Assembly: GCA_027924645.1 (NCBI GenBank)
Contig: BSBN01001687.1
Location: 7,626,001-7,690,000 of the forward strand
Origin: Cunninghamia lanceolata
Lineage: Eukaryota; Streptophyta; Pinopsida; Cupressales; Cupressaceae
Direction: 5' to 3'
DNA: 64,000 nt
In this document: piece after piece, positions 1 through 12,366 of the stretch
Layout of the letters: each line of letters begins with the position of its first letter
Numbering within the stretch: position 1 is the first letter of the stretch
Program-made: the position numbers and the translations under genes
The notes under the pieces: generated by a model
Databases searched by the model: none
The model's input: the letters and a program-made list of their open reading frames with translations, nothing else
Told to the model about the DNA's origin: nothing

Positions 1-757
1 TGATTCCTCACCTTACTACTCAGCTTTCATTTTGTCTTTTCTCCCCAAAGGACCATCTTCCAGCCAAGTATCATCCGAGAACAAAATCTGCGATTCTTCT
101 TTTACACATCACTTCAGCCAAAGGTTGATCAACTCTTTGTTGGATCTCACATATCCCATGCTGTGGATCCTTGGGGGAAAGGATCTTGATTCTTGGCTAA
201 AGATACGTTCTGGAGATGGAGACTCCAAATACTTTTCTTTGATAATTTGCTGTAAAGCCTATCATTTTCCCTGTGTAATATCCACAGCATTTTAGCAATA
301 AGGGCTAAATTCAGCTGTTTTACCTCTCTTATTCCCTTACCACCTTACTTTTTTGACCTGCTCATCTTTTTCCAAGATACTGAAGGGATTTTTTCCCTTT
401 TTTCTGTACCATTTGAAAGAAAGTTTCTTTGATTTTGGGATATTAGTTTCCAATTCTTTGCTGGGGCTATAGACATTGACATCATATAAATGGGAACTGC
501 TTGCAAGGAGGCTTGTGTAAGCTGGATCCTACCTGCAAAGGTTAACTGCTGCTTTTCCATTTTAAGAGTTTTGCCTGAACTCTGCCTACCATTGGGGTCC
601 ACAAATTCTTGCTCATTCTCGATTCAAACAACATTCTTGCTTTCTTCATTTCTTCGAGGGAGTGTAGGCATTCATGTGCTATTGATATCTGATCCATGAT
701 TGCACACAATGATTTCCGTGGAAAACTTTTTAATCTATTAACAGTGACCTTTGTCAT
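1..757 (-). pseudogene. LINE (L1-type) reverse transcriptase remnant, 3' part
   Basis: On the minus strand three successive pieces match the C-terminal half of plant non-LTR reverse transcriptases. At about 650-757 there is the 'IAHECLHS' segment that follows the RT fingers. At about 440-600 there is the thumb-like motif 'LLKWKSSSLTFAGRIQLTQ' followed by 'PIYMMS', which corresponds to the family pattern L-x-W-K-x-x-L-S-x-A-G-R. At about 290-345 there is a frame-shifted 'LNLALIAKML' segment of the kind found before zf-RVT. The RT palm (the DD motif) is missing between the first two pieces, so there is an internal deletion, and the frame changes at about 345. The element runs off the left edge. 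Family assignment is firm from the motif series; element boundaries are unknown. Confidence 0.75.
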
Positions 758-1193
758 GATTTTATTACTAGTATTACTATTGTGTAGGGAAATGGATCGA
801 TATGAGTCAATATAATCTGGATTCTCCTTTTCAGGAATTAGGGCAATGAAGGTAGTGTTTTATTCCCTCAGCACAAATTTTATCTTTTTAGCTTCCTCCA
901 CTGCCTCAACAGTAATAATAATATTTGAATTTTGGAGCATTGGTCTTCTCAGCATTTACTTTCTTATCATATGAATATTCTATTTTATTTTCCTCTTAAT
1001 AAAAGGTTCGCTGTGCAAGATTTAATAATGGGTAAGCACCTGCTAGGATTGTCTGGGCTGCACATGGAGTACATCATTAACTTTGATGTGTTTTAACTGA
1101 TATTTTATGTAATAATTTCATTTGGAACATTGGCCTTCTTAGTGTTCTACCTTCTTGCCCTAGAATAATGCACATTTGTTGGTGTTTTTTCAG
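758..1193. other. No gene seen; probable intron or upstream sequence of the next exon
   Basis: The stretch is AT-rich and without an ORF. It contains pyrimidine-rich runs ending in AG (for example near 1010 and at 1181-1193), consistent with intronic sequence before the exon at 1194. A small AG...GT-bounded block at about 1006-1031 could be an exon, but it puts a stop in the frame required by the following exon, so I do not call it. Confidence 0.3.
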
Positions 1194-1409
1194 GCACAGA
1201 TGATGTGGCAGCAGATAACTCCCCACACTTCTCAGCAAATGTATGGAGGCAAGTCTGGGTTAACCATGCTGACAAATGGCGAATCTTCAGCTGAGCAGAG
1301 ATCTTCTATTGAGCATGTCATTGCTCCAGATGTGTCTACTGAAACTGAGAAAAGTGCTGAAGCTGCAGTGGATGATAAATCAGACGAGGAAAATGCTACT
1401 CAAGATTGA
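1194..1409 (+). CDS. Putative terminal exon of an unrecognised plant gene
   Basis: A T-rich tract ending in a canonical CAG acceptor (1181-1193) is followed by an open frame that enters in phase 0 with 'AQMMWQQITPHTSQQMYGG' and ends 'SDEENATQD' at a TGA (1407-1409), 71 codons after the acceptor. The composition is Q/M/T-rich then acidic, as in many disordered plant C-termini. No TE motif is present and GC content rises inside the exon. I do not recognise the protein. The upstream exons should be left of 1194 or lost to the LINE insertion on the other strand. The sequence after the stop is AT-rich with AATAAA-like signals (near 1758), as a 3' UTR would be. It could instead be a retained fragment or chance ORF; RNA evidence would decide. 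Confidence 0.35.
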   Translation, partial: AQMMWQQITPHTSQQMYGGKSGLTMLTNGESSAEQRSSIEHVIAPDVSTETEKSAEAAVDDKSDEENATQD

Positions 1410-2889
1410 ATCACTTTTCCTTATCTTTTTAATTATACTTCATCTCAGAGTTCTATGAAGGAAATGGACGCATTTGTATCGTGACATTTGAAGGCTTTGA
1501 GAAAATGTCAAGATGAACAGAATCTTAAAAACTCTAAAGTCATACGGTTTACCTCTTCTCAAGTGCCAAGATTTTCTGGAAAATATCTGGATCTTCCCCT
1601 TAGCGACTCAGGAACTTCAAGAAGCACTAGGAGTCGTTTCCTGGAACTTATGGCTGGAGGATTCTGATATAGGTGGTTGAAGGGTTGAATTTCATTCTCT
1701 AAATTGAGTTCATTCAATCAGGTTTTGCATGTTTCAGGATGTCTCATCTACTGTGAGAAAATAAAGCAAAAATTTAACAGTAGAAATAATTTGGTGATAG
1801 AATTTGGTAGATCTTTACTCGAATTTCTGAGGTAGCTTCCTCATTCAAGAGTCTACAACTATTACCTGCAGCATTATGATGCCATCTATTTTACCACCTG
1901 TGAGTTTTTCAAGCATGCTTGCAAGAATAATTCACTAATTACCTGGCTATCAATTGAAAGAAGTGATGAATTGTACAATAGTACATGTATTTGATCTTTA
2001 CTCCTTTTCATATGTTTGATGTGGCAACATATTCACTGAAATACAACACATGCTTTTATAAATGGAGGGTGAGCTTATATGTAAAATAAAAGTAGCTTAA
2101 TTGACCATTGCAAATGGGTTTTATTGCTTTGCAACCCAGTGGAGTTAAGCTATAACAACAATGTGTAGACAGTACCATTATATTGGTGTTTGAGATGACT
2201 CTTCTCTGGTTTGAAGCACTACCTTTCTTACCGTAGGATACCCCCTAACAATAATTTACATTATCCATTTTGTAAAAGCCTGTGTCTAGTATTGATTTTG
2301 AAAAGTATTTAGGTTCATCAAATTGGATGTTCATTGCTAGCCCTAAAAGGTCAGGTTTTTTACCTGTTCCTTAGATTTTTAGTTGTCTTAAATTTTTATG
2401 AAGACTTTCTAAATTTCTACATGTACAACTCTTGTGAGTCCACTGAATTCAAAATTCAGAGTGAAATACTTGTGAATTTTGAGTTCACATCAAAAGACCA
2501 AACCTATTTGGGTATTTAAATTTGGGCTTTAACCCTCCCAATTTGGAAAGTGAATATTCAATGTTGTGAAGATTTTTAAGCTTTTAATTTTGAGAAGTTC
2601 GAAAGTCTGTTTTTATAAGATGTAGTGTATTCGGATTTTGGCTATTATTTAGTTGTGGAACTACCTCCATATGTAACATGGAGTACCTGCATGTATAGGC
2701 ATTGTAATATAAATGTCCTGAAAATCGAAAGTGAAAGTTTTCTTTTTATTAATTTGAGATAGCTATGTGCAAAAGTACAACTACTCTTTACACCCAAAAT
2801 GATTATCTTTTGTATCACTGTACTATATTAAAGAAGGTGGTAATGAGTCATAACGGGGTTTTCTTGCTTCTCTGACCTGGTTGGGTTTC
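1410..2889. other. AT-rich sequence without a gene, possible 3' UTR and flank
   Basis: No ORF with recognisable content on either strand. AATAAA-like hexamers occur at about 1758 and 2090. The sequence shows no terminal repeats or inverted repeats that I can define. Confidence 0.4.
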
Positions 2890-3419
2890 TATTGTGTTTT
2901 TGTCTTTGAATCCATCTGTTTACTGGTTTTTCTCCTATGGTCCAAGGTTGGGGGGTTCTACTTCCCCTCGTTGTCAACCTTTCAGGGATATGCTGGCTAG
3001 ATCAGGTTCATCCTTGCAGGTGAAAGAGATTGATGCAGTCATGGTAGCACAGAAGGAAAAAATAAGCTTGGCCAAATGGCTGAGGGATCACATCTGTGTG
3101 TCAGCCATGGAGGAGTCACCAAACATCAATCAACGTTTTGGAATTTTGGAGAAATGTCTTGTCCTAGCACGGTAGGAGTTTGATTTGGAGAATCCGTGGT
3201 TCCTAAATTCCCTTGTATCCTTGGTCTAGAAGGAACTAGAAAACTAATGGGGAATATGAGATCCATTTGTGTGCTAAAGGAATATTTTGTTGCAATTTTT
3301 GCTAATGAATTTGATCATGATGGAATCTTTAGCTGAGGTCCTTATTTCTTTCGGAATGCAAAACTTTTAAATGAAGTGCTGGCATATTAGTTTCCAGCGT
3401 TCTGAGGAAACCTCATCTA

Positions 3420-4219
3420 TGAAATTGGTTTAGATACGTTTGTATGCTCTCCCCCAAGAGTTTTGGTCCCCTTTTGTCTTGGAGATGATGGCAAAATCCT
3501 TGGGAGTGCCAATTGATAAGCAAAATCCTTGGGAGTGCCAATTGATATATTTTTAAGACTTTTTCATGGCAAAGGCCTCTTTAGTTTATGCTAGGTTCTG
3601 TGGAGTTGGATCTCACTTCTCCCCTCCTACGAAGCCTCACTTTGAAAGCAAGAGAATTTGCGTGGATTCAGGCTTTGCACTCTGAGAGTCCACCTCTTAG
3701 GTATAGAGGTTGTCATGAATATGGCCATATAATTAGAGAATGCCTAGTTGCCCATAAGCTTGATCATTGTACTAGAAACCAAAAAGATTCCCGAAAGGAT
3801 GGACAAGAGTTCATCAAACCAAAAAGAAAGAATACTTCCAAGAAAAGGAACTTTGGATCAAAAAATAATACAAGAATGAAACAAAATGTTACCACTGAGG
3901 AGGGGATAGAGATTGTAAAACAAACGTACCTTGGGATGCAGAAGGTGAGCATGAAAGGATGGTTGCGAAGTATAATTTCATAGAGGAATCGGGAAGGCTC
4001 ATTGAGGGGTTGGGAGTAAACCAAAATGTATCTAGTCATAGGAAAGGAAATAAGGGCAACCTCCACCCTAGAAGCTCCCCATTAGGACAAGAACAAATCA
4101 GATCTCATAAACATCATGAGCTTTTGGAAGGATCTAGTTCAAAAGAAAAAGGAAATGACAAAGCATCTAATTGTAAACGCTCTATGAAGAAAGAAGAGGA
4201 TTTTAAAAGTAACAAGTAG
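3420..4219 (+). pseudogene. LINE ORF1 remnant with DUF4283-like segment and zinc knuckle
   Basis: At about 3430-3510 a frame reads 'RLYALPQEFWSPFVLEMMA', matching the DUF4283 end pattern (V-R-L-x-x-L-P-x-E-[YF]-W) of plant L1 ORF1 RNA-binding proteins. At about 3700-3750 follows 'RYRGCHEYGHIIREC', a CCHC knuckle whose first Cys codon appears to have become Tyr (TAT). The rest is a K/R/N-rich basic tail to about 4219. A 29-bp unit is duplicated in tandem at 3491-3548 inside the DUF4283-like part. In the family this protein packages LINE RNA. Here it is broken by stops. Confidence 0.7.
3491..3548 (+). repeat. Two-copy 29-bp tandem duplication inside LINE ORF1
   Basis: The unit beginning GCAAAATCCTTGGGAGTGCC is present at 3491 and again at 3520 with no mismatch across about 28 bp. 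29 is not a multiple of three, so the duplication itself shifts the frame of the ORF1 remnant. Confidence 0.9.
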
Positions 4220-4334
4220 GGCATACCTAATAGGTATGTTGCTCTTCAAAATGCAGCTTTGGCCAAAGTTGTAACTAGACATCAATCGAAATTGGAAGAC
4301 ATCTTGGTGAGCACCAAGAGATCGAAGGTTTCCT

Positions 4335-5108
4335 TACGAAGATTTTCTCTTGGAATATTAAGGGATTGAATTCTCCCTCCAAGAGATGTGTGTTGTGGAG
4401 ACTCTTGGAGAAACATACCCTGGATCTAGTTTTTCTTTAAGAAACCAAACTCGAAAAAGATTATGAATTTATGGCTTTGCCCATGGAAAGTGGGGCTTGG
4501 TTAACATGATTGTTATTTGGAATTGCCAAGAGGTGGAATTTATTGAAATTCACGCTTTTGATTCTTGGATGGCTTGTTACGTAAGATTTGTTCCCTCAAA
4601 GGCTAATTTTCTTATTATTAATGTTTATGGCTCTCAAAGCAAGCAAGACAAGGATAATTGTTGGAATCAGATACAAGGCTTCATGATATTGTTTGATGGC
4701 TTCCAATAGATTGCAATTGAGGACTTCAATACTAGGGTGGATGCCTTAGAAAAGAAAGGGGGAACTCAAATGAGAGCTCCATCTCCTTTCTTAAGGAATT
4801 GGATCTCTGGGATGTTAAACCACATAGAAGGTGGTTCGCTTGACCAACATAACAAAAGGCAAGGACCTCATTGCGAATTGATAGATTCTTGATCTCTCTC
4901 TTGGATTGTCAAGGATGCCACTAAATAAAGCTGGTTTAGATCATTGGCCCATATCCTTGGTCATAGACAAGGATAAGTTCCCTGAAAGAGTGCTTTTCCA
5001 GTTTGAAAAAATGTGGATGGAACACCGATACTTGGAAAGGGTTATTGCTTTCTGGGTCACCCAAATAGTTGATCATGACATTAAGATGCATATGATCAAC
5101 AAAATTTA
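4335..5108 (+). pseudogene. LINE endonuclease (EEP) domain remnant
   Basis: The domain begins with 'KIFSWNIKGLNSPSKR' (family: S-W-N-x-R-G-L) followed by 'LDLVFL*ETKLEK' (family L-Q-E-T-K, the Gln codon now a stop). The middle contains 'YVRFVPSKANFLIINVYG' and then a damaged 'AGDFN' motif read as 'AIEDFNT' at about 4715. The C-terminal part 'KAGLDHWPISL' corresponds to S-D-H-x-P-I, with the catalytic Asp-His pair partly kept. In the family this apurinic-type endonuclease nicks the target for target-primed reverse transcription. Confidence 0.85.
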
Positions 5109-5699
5109 AAATTTCTAAAACTTAGAAAGGAGTGGAATATCCAAGTCTTTAGGAATCTTTTTCAGGGAAAGGATCTCCTTGAAAGTAGATGGTTGGGATC
5201 CAAAGAGATCTCTTAGATGAGTTCTTTGACATCCTAAGAGAAGAGAGGAATTTGACAACTCAATTGGATGACAACTATAGGTGTGAAAATCTTTTTGAGA
5301 CAAAAATCAATGATTAAATGACTTCAAGAAGATGATCATAATGTTGAGTTTTTCATTGAATATAGAAAATGAGAAGGCAAAGGAATCATATAATGAAGAT
5401 TGAAGATGTTGATGGATAGACTTCTGATGATCCTAACACCATTAAGGTTTCCTTAGTTTCTTATTAGGAAAGCATGCTCATGGAGGAAGCAAGATCTCTT
5501 CTTGGATCACATTTTGACCTATGTTGATGATTCTAATGATGTAACTCTCATGAGGGATGTCATTAAGGAAGAATCTAAGGCAACTTTTTTTGCAATGGAG
5601 AGTGATAAGAGGCCTAGGCCCATATGATTTTCATCTCTTCTTTTTCCTAAAGTTTTGGTATTTGATAGGTGAGAACCTTTGGGAAGTGGTTTAGGAATC

Positions 5700-7690
5700 A
5701 AATGAATTGTGTTCTATCTTAAAGGTACTAAATGTTACTTTCCTAGCACTCATTCCTAGAAAGATTGATTCTAGGAAACTTGAGGATTTTAGACCTATTT
5801 TCTTTTTGCAATATTGTTTACAAAATCATTTCCAAAGCGATTGAGACTAGATTGGAGGGCCCTCTTCTCACCTTGATTTCTGAAGAACAAGGAGGCTTTG
5901 TGAAAGGGAGGTAGATAATAAGTGGTATTGTTATGGTCCATGGCCTCTTGCAGTCTCTTCACTCTAGCAATAGGAAATGTATGCTCATTAAGCTATATAT
6001 TAATAAAACCTATGATAGAGTCAACTAGACTTTTTTGAATAAGGTGCTTGAGAAGTTTGGTTTTGGGAGAGAGTGGAGGACCTAGGTTAGAAGTTGTTAC
6101 TTGTTTGCCAGGTTATTTGTCTTAGTGAATGGATCTGCATAATATTTTTTTCCCTCCGCAAGAGGTCTCCATTGAGGAGATCCTTTATCTCGCTATCTTT
6201 TTATCCTCATGGTTGAAACCTTGGGTTGCAAAATTGCCTTTCTTATGGTAGAGGAAATCTTAGAGGTTTGGAAGCTTCAACCTTTGGTAAAGCTGTCACC
6301 CATCAACAATTTGTGGATAACATAGTTCTTTTTGCCTCTTTGTATGTTCAAGAAGTTAGGACTACTAAAGATCTTCTAGGCTATTATGAATAGGTTTCTA
6401 TTCAGAAACTAAACAAAGAAAAAAGAAAAATCGTCTTTGTGAATCTCAATGGGATTGAACAAGATTTCATGCATATATGCTTATCTTTCGTTAAAGGGAG
6501 CTTTCCAAATTCCTATTCGGGGTACCCTCCTTTCATTGGTAACAACAAATCACACCTTTGAAATTTAATTTTGAAAAGACACATGAAAGTTGTAAGGCTA
6601 GAAAGGAAGATGGTTGTCTTCGATTGGAAGAGTGGTGTTACTTAAGTTTGTGCCAAGCAAATCCAATAAATTGCTTCTCTCTAATGATAACTCCCAAGAA
6701 ATTTGTATCCAAAATGACTAAAATCATAAGATTTTTCTTTGGAAAGGTATTGGGGATCATTTCAAGTATCCACTGATCTCCTGGGCTAAGGTTTGCTCTA
6801 ATGTTCAGAAAGGGGGTTTAGGCCTCAAAGGTATCGGTCTCTTCAATCAAGGTTTGGTGGCTAAACTAGTTTGGAGGTTCATTTCAAGCAAATGTTGCCT
6901 CTTGGTGTGGAATTCTAAAAGTGAACTACCTATTAGGAAATAGTTCTCTTTGCATCCTCTCTTGCATGAATCTCCCTAGAAGCTCAATATGGGAAGGAAT
7001 GAAAGATAGAAAAAGTCATAGAGAGTTATGACTTTTGGAACATTCAAAATGGATAGAGAATAGATTTTTGGAAAGACAAACGGCTAACATACCACCCCCT
7101 TAAAGAAATCCTAGAATTTTGGATGTTGGCCACGCATCTAAGGGAAAGGTGGGTATTAAAGATTAAGGATTATTGGATTGAATATAAGGATTTCTTTGGG
7201 AGCACTAGGTTTTGGAAGGTTATTGTAGAACTATTAGGGACCACTAAGGATTGTATGGATCAACTATCTACTTTGTTGCAAAGCTTTACACTCACATGGA
7301 GCAATTTAGAGAATAACTTCAAATGGCTTCACAATAGTAGTGGGGTTTACATGGTCAAAGAGTGATAATAGAAATTGGTTGATTTAGTGGCGACTCTTCC
7401 CAAATCCTTACCATGAGGAAAGATATGGTCGTCTAAGGCTTGGCCAAAGGCTAAAATTTTCCTTTGGTTAGTTTGCCATGCCAAGATCCTTACTTGGGAG
7501 CACCTTAAAAGGAAAGTCTTATTTGGTCCTAATAGATGTCCCTTTCGTTTGGCATATGAGGAAGAGGTCAATCACATCATTCTTCATTGTGATTTTGAGA
7601 TCATTTCTTAGCAAGTTTCAATGTTAGTTGGGTGGAGGTAGGATCATTTATGGAGCATTTTGAATCATGGAAGTGCTTAGTGTCTTTAAA
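5700..7690 (+). pseudogene. LINE reverse transcriptase plus zf-RVT remnant
   Basis: RT motifs in order: 'FLALIPRKIDSRKLEDFRPI' (about 5738-5800), 'SEEQGGFVKGR' (about 5880), a degenerate 'KLYINKTYDRVN' replacing K-L-D-x-x-K-A-Y-D-R-V (about 5990), and 'QFVDNIVLF' at about 6305 replacing the palm motif Q-F-A-D-D-T-x-L-F. Both palm aspartates of the last motif are altered, so it is inactive. At about 7420-7600 'SKAWPKAKIFLWLVCHAKIL' and 'VNHIILHCDFE' mark the zf-RVT domain. The frame switches many times. Confidence 0.85.
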
Positions 7691-10670
7691 CTGTTAGGAA
7701 ATGTGCCCACAAATACCTTAGAAACTAAACTTAAAACAAATCTTAACAAACAAACATGCATGTATCTCCACATTAATCCTACAAGGAGAATATCATAGTA
7801 ACTAATCTACAAAAATTTCAATTGCATTCTGGCATGTAAAACAACACTTAGAAAATAATAAGAATGAGTGAAGAATATAAGAAACTATGATATTCTAAAT
7901 CTGCTCACTAGAAAAAGTGAATGAGGTTTAGAATGGCACATGTGTTGCATGTTGTACCCTTGTTGATGGCATGGATCGAATTATTCCTGCTTTTTCGAGA
8001 AAATCTAGCTAAGCAGAGGAAAATCCAACTGATCACTCTCTTCTCGTGGCAAGATGATCTTGTAGATGACAGTGATACAGTTGTGTGGAACGAGGGTTGC
8101 ATCAGTAGGTCCACTCACTTCACAAGGAAGGAATTCTTGGTGGCGAACTATGGTGTTGATTTGAGGTGTGGAATGTGAAGTGGCTACCACTTGAACCGTT
8201 GGGCTGTTTGAATGTTCTCTTTGCAATGCTGGTATTGCAAGTCTAGCATCAATTTGTGTGATGAGCTCATCTAAGAAATTGAGTCCTCTTAAGCGATACT
8301 CTTTTCTTATCCTCCTCTATGTATTGTGTTCTTTGATTTGCCTAAGGGCAGACACATTTTCTTGAATTTTGTCAAGGACCACCTCAATTCAATCTTCTTT
8401 AATCCGAGGATAGATTTGGCCTAAAAACCAAGTGAAGGATAAATAACTTGAAAGATGGTGATTGTTTGGGTTGTTGTTTGCTTTGTTGAAGTTGAAGTGT
8501 TTGCTTTATTTGCTTTTGCATTTTGCATTTTCATGTAGTTGAAGGAGTTGTTTTCTTTGCATTTTTAAGTGTTGAAAGAATGAAGAAAAATGAATCTAAG
8601 TGCATCAAAAGAGAATCTATTCTATTTTTTTGTATTTTTTTTGAAAACGAAGTATGACCTAATTAACTAAATGCAATTAACTATGATGCATTTACACTAT
8701 ATTTTTGGAGTTTTTCTAATTTATGACAAGAGCTTCCAAAGCAATTTCTAATCTACTTGCAAGAAAATAACTTAAATCTAACTTCACCTAAGGAATTAAA
8801 ATCTAAACTAAGAAACAACAACAGAGTGTTATAGTCCTCAGGAAAATTTGATGATCTAATTATTAAAGAAACTCTAAACAAAGATGCTTTTTAAATGAAA
8901 AGAACCTAAAAGAAGCTTTGAAGTTTCTTTGCCAAATGTTGTAATTACATCCTTAGAGGGTCCATCTTTTATCTATTTCTTCTCCTCTTCTAGCCTTGGG
9001 TTAGTCCCGACGCTTGATGGAAATGGAAGATTCAAGTTGGGATTGAATTGGGAGGAAGGTAAATTAGCTTCCTGCGAAGGCTAGGAATGGGGATTCAGGA
9101 TTGGGCTATATAGTGGGGGCATGCAATCTTCTAAGGTGATTCGATACTTGGGGAAGGGATGCAAAGATTTTAGAAAAGAATTGTAGAGGAAACCTATCAA
9201 TCCTATATATCCTATGAAGAGGAGTTTCACAAATCTTTGATGTGCAAGAGTGCTTCTATATTCTCCAAGCCTTGCTTGTTCACTCTCTCCTAGCTTTGTT
9301 TATGAATGTGAGGACTTGTATAAGAGAAGAATAGAGAATATTGGGGAATAAAGTGGGATAAAAATAGCCGTGAAAGAAAGAAAGTGCGGAAGAGAGTTTG
9401 GAAGAAAGTATGACAAAAAGCTGGTCATTGGGAGGGAAATTGGAAGAAAACTAGCCAAAACTACGCAACTTACGTGCACTTTAAATCATGCCATAGTCTC
9501 CCATGTCAAGGTCTAGGTCATCCCTTCTTCTAGGGCAGGTTGTTTGGACAACCTTATAGCTTAACATGGGTCATTCAAGCGACCTTGAGGTCTCCCGAGT
9601 GCCTCCACAACTTAAGGTAGGGAATAAGGTTTTTGGAAAGTGAAAATGTTAAGTAGGCCAGGGGGATGGAAAACATCCGAGGGAGGGTGCTAGAATGCTA
9701 GGAGAACTTCCATCAAGGTAGAAAAGGTTGTGAGGAGAAATAAACACACCACATGGGTTGTGCATTGGACCGCCAAATCATCATAGACGTGTAATAACGA
9801 CCCATGCAATTTTGGATGCTTCCAAAAACCACATGAGTGACACAAATACACCCTAGGAAAACACTTTCATGAAAACCCAACCTTTAAAGCACACCCAATG
9901 TATTATTCAACAACAATTAATAGTTACAATACATTCTTAGAGTCCAACACTCTATCAAGAGAAAGGGGAGATCAACACTTTTTAATCCTAAAGAAAGATT
10001 GATAACATAACCCTACAAGATACAATCTATAATGCATCCATCTAAAACCTTCAATACATATAGTCAAGGAGGCCTAGAAAACCACCATAAGACATTACCA
10101 TGGGCCCAAAATGGTCTGTAAACACTATGGTAAAAGTTCCCACCATCCACTATAAGATAGTGGCCTCCAAAATAGAATGTAACTCCCGACACAAGCATTT
10201 TTAACTTCCACCACTCATGTGGGCATATGTAACTCCCAAGTACTTCCAAATGAAGCACTAATTACATCTTACACCCACTAATAATAGAATATGCTCATAC
10301 AAGTCCACTATGTAACTCTCTATGCGATGCCTCATTACAAACAATATTTCCAAGTCTCTAGAGAATAATATAATAATTACATATGTCCCCACTCTCACAT
10401 GGGTGTCTCATTTGGCTCACTTCATGATCTTTGGAGATGTATACATAGTTAACTACCTATGAACAATTAAGTTACATTAGACTTTAGGATATGCAAGGTG
10501 AATAGCACACCTAATTCTAACATTTGCCACTTCATATTCACATTGCAAAAGTATGGAAGGATCCAACATAATGAACTAACCACTAGGGGAAAATGCCCAT
10601 ATCCTCAATAGACTCCTCTATCTCATGGGCTCAACAAAGTAACCTGTAACATCCACCAAGTGATCACTTC
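7691..10670. other. 3 kb without a recognised gene
   Basis: AT-rich sequence with only short ORFs showing no family motif in any frame. It probably belongs in part to the LTR-like upstream region of the plus-strand element fragment starting with the array at 10671, but I found no terminal repeat pair to prove it. Confidence 0.4.
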
Positions 10671-11180
10671 CATAACGACACTTCCGATTGTATTTTAGTG
10701 CTTTCATCACATATCAGTGCTTATGCCCTGTTGTTTAGCGCTTCCGCCCAAGAAATTAATATTTTTCTTACAGGTTTTGTTGTACAAGTTCCATAATAGC
10801 ACTTTTGCTCTGTCAAATCAGTGCTTACGATTGTCTTTTAGCACTTCCATTTCAATTCAACGCTTTTGCCTGCAAATAACCACTTCTATTCCAGTTTAGT
10901 GCTTCCATTCCAGTTTAGTGCTTTTGCCTGCAAATCAATGCTTCCATTCTAGTTCAACGTTTTCATTCTAGTTCAGTGATTCGGTTCCAGTTCAGTGCTT
11001 CTGCCTGTAAATCAATGCTTTCGTGATCAGGTACAAAATCTATTTTTTGTTTTAGCATTTTCATTTGTCTTTTAGTGCCTTTGACTTGTAATTTAGCGCT
11101 TTCATTCTGATTTAGTGTTTTAGTCTATCTTTTAGTATTTTTGATCTGTATATCAACGCTTTTGCTTCTGTGCATTTTGT
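10671..11180 (+). repeat. Degenerate short-unit array built on (T)TAGYGCTT
   Basis: About 25 units of roughly 18-25 bp, each with a core such as TTAGTGCTT, TAGCGCTT or CAATGCTT followed by a variable pyrimidine-rich spacer (CCATTCTAGTT, TTGCCTGCAAATC and similar). Exact unit length varies. The best-conserved core is the palindrome AGCGCT/AGTGCT. The same kind of array occurs in the same orientation at 40740-41225 and in the opposite orientation at 54480-54660 and 55730-56600, in each case in a non-coding leader position of an LTR element. Confidence 0.8.
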
Positions 11181-12366
11181 GATTTTGAATTTTGATTTTT
11201 TCTGCTAATCCTTGTTTAATCTTGGAACTAAGTGGTATAGCTTGTCTTTTACTCGTCTAAGATCAAAAAAGTGAAACTACTAACAAGTGTGGTGTAGGTT
11301 CGCTTGTCAAAGACTTACATTCAAACCCACTTGCTTTTGCTTTTTGGTGAATTTGGTGTGTTCTAAGGTGTGTGTATGCTCTTCCCTCATGTTACAAAAT
11401 GATCTTGGCAATAAAAAACACACTTTGAACACATTAACTTTCATACCACACATTAATTTTTAAGGTTTAATTAATTTTGTTTGTGTGGATCAAGTGTGTG
11501 TGTATGCTCTCCCCTGACACCACAAGGTGATCTTGGGGGATCAAAAACACCTCTTGGTTCACTTTTGTTACCCAAGGACCCAAGTTGTGTATGCTTTTCC
11601 CTCGCATTGTAAAATGATCTTGGGAATCAAAAGCACTTGGAATCCTTTCCCTTTAGGGGCATGCCTAGGGATTTCATCACCCTAGGGGACAACCCAAACC
11701 ACGCATTTCAATGACGTATATCAAAGGGGGGAGAATGAAATTTTTACCTCAATAGTGGAGTTGTCATTTTGGGTCCACGTCGAGCCTGCGAGACTTAGGA
11801 AATTGATTCGTCACACACATTAAACAACACACTTGTTCACAGATTGAGTCTCTCATACCTTGCGTATATCGGGAACACCCCTAGAAACCTTGTTCATCAT
11901 AGCATAAGACCTTTCAGCCGTCTTTTAGTGTGGTGCAAGGGACGCAGACTACCCCCTAGAGTTACTCACAATGTAAATCCATGTGTTGAGATAGAACTAA
12001 CCTTGGTGAAGCCTTTGGTACTCCTTGGTAAGGGATTTCTTGTGTATGCAACTATCCCTATCTATCCCTCACACGTAGATAGTATTAATGGATTAACCTC
12101 TATTTGTGGGCCCCCACTAGGATTCACTCCTACTTGAATAAATTAGGCTTGTTCATGTGTTTGGTGTGTGTGTCTTTATTTTTTGAAACTCGTGCATTCC
12201 CTTAATCCAAAATCCAAAATCTAAATCCTTTGCAAACTTGTGCATGTTAAATCTATTGTTTACAAATTGTCCATAAGTCAAGCATCCCACCTATCCACAA
12301 TTATCCAAAAGTCTAATCATTCCCTATCCACCTAATCATCTTAATCATTCTCATCATCCATCTTAT
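11180..12366 (+). mobile_element. Leader block of plus-strand element fragment D-prime, left part
   Basis: Sequence blocks here match, as reverse complement, 54840-55560 in the leader of element D. Examples are TGATCTTGGGGGATCAAAA (11529-11547) versus 55495-55520, the block GGGATTTCATCACCCTAGGG (11667-11686) versus about 55350-55375, and TATATCAAAGGGGGGAGAA (11716-11734) versus about 55300-55320. This shows that a Tat-like relative in plus orientation once lay here. It is interrupted at 12366 by element C and resumes at 30743. No gag-pol survives. Confidence 0.7.

Larger units (their letters stand above)
2890..7690 (+). mobile_element. Degenerate LINE (L1-type non-LTR retrotransposon), plus strand
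   Basis: In order on the plus strand lie remnants of all plant L1 modules: an ORF1 with DUF4283-like segment and a zinc knuckle (about 3420-4219), an endonuclease/exonuclease/phosphatase domain (4335-5108), reverse transcriptase (about 5700-6480) and a zf-RVT domain (about 7420-7600). Stops and frameshifts occur every 100-300 bp, so it is long dead. I cannot identify the 5' end or a poly(A) tail. It is on the strand opposite to the LINE remnant at 1-757 and independent of it, because the RT-thumb and zf-RVT regions are represented in both. Confidence 0.85.

Noticed and set aside
1006..1031. Small exon before the putative terminal exon
   Set aside because: In the phase required to join the exon at 1194 it contains a stop codon.
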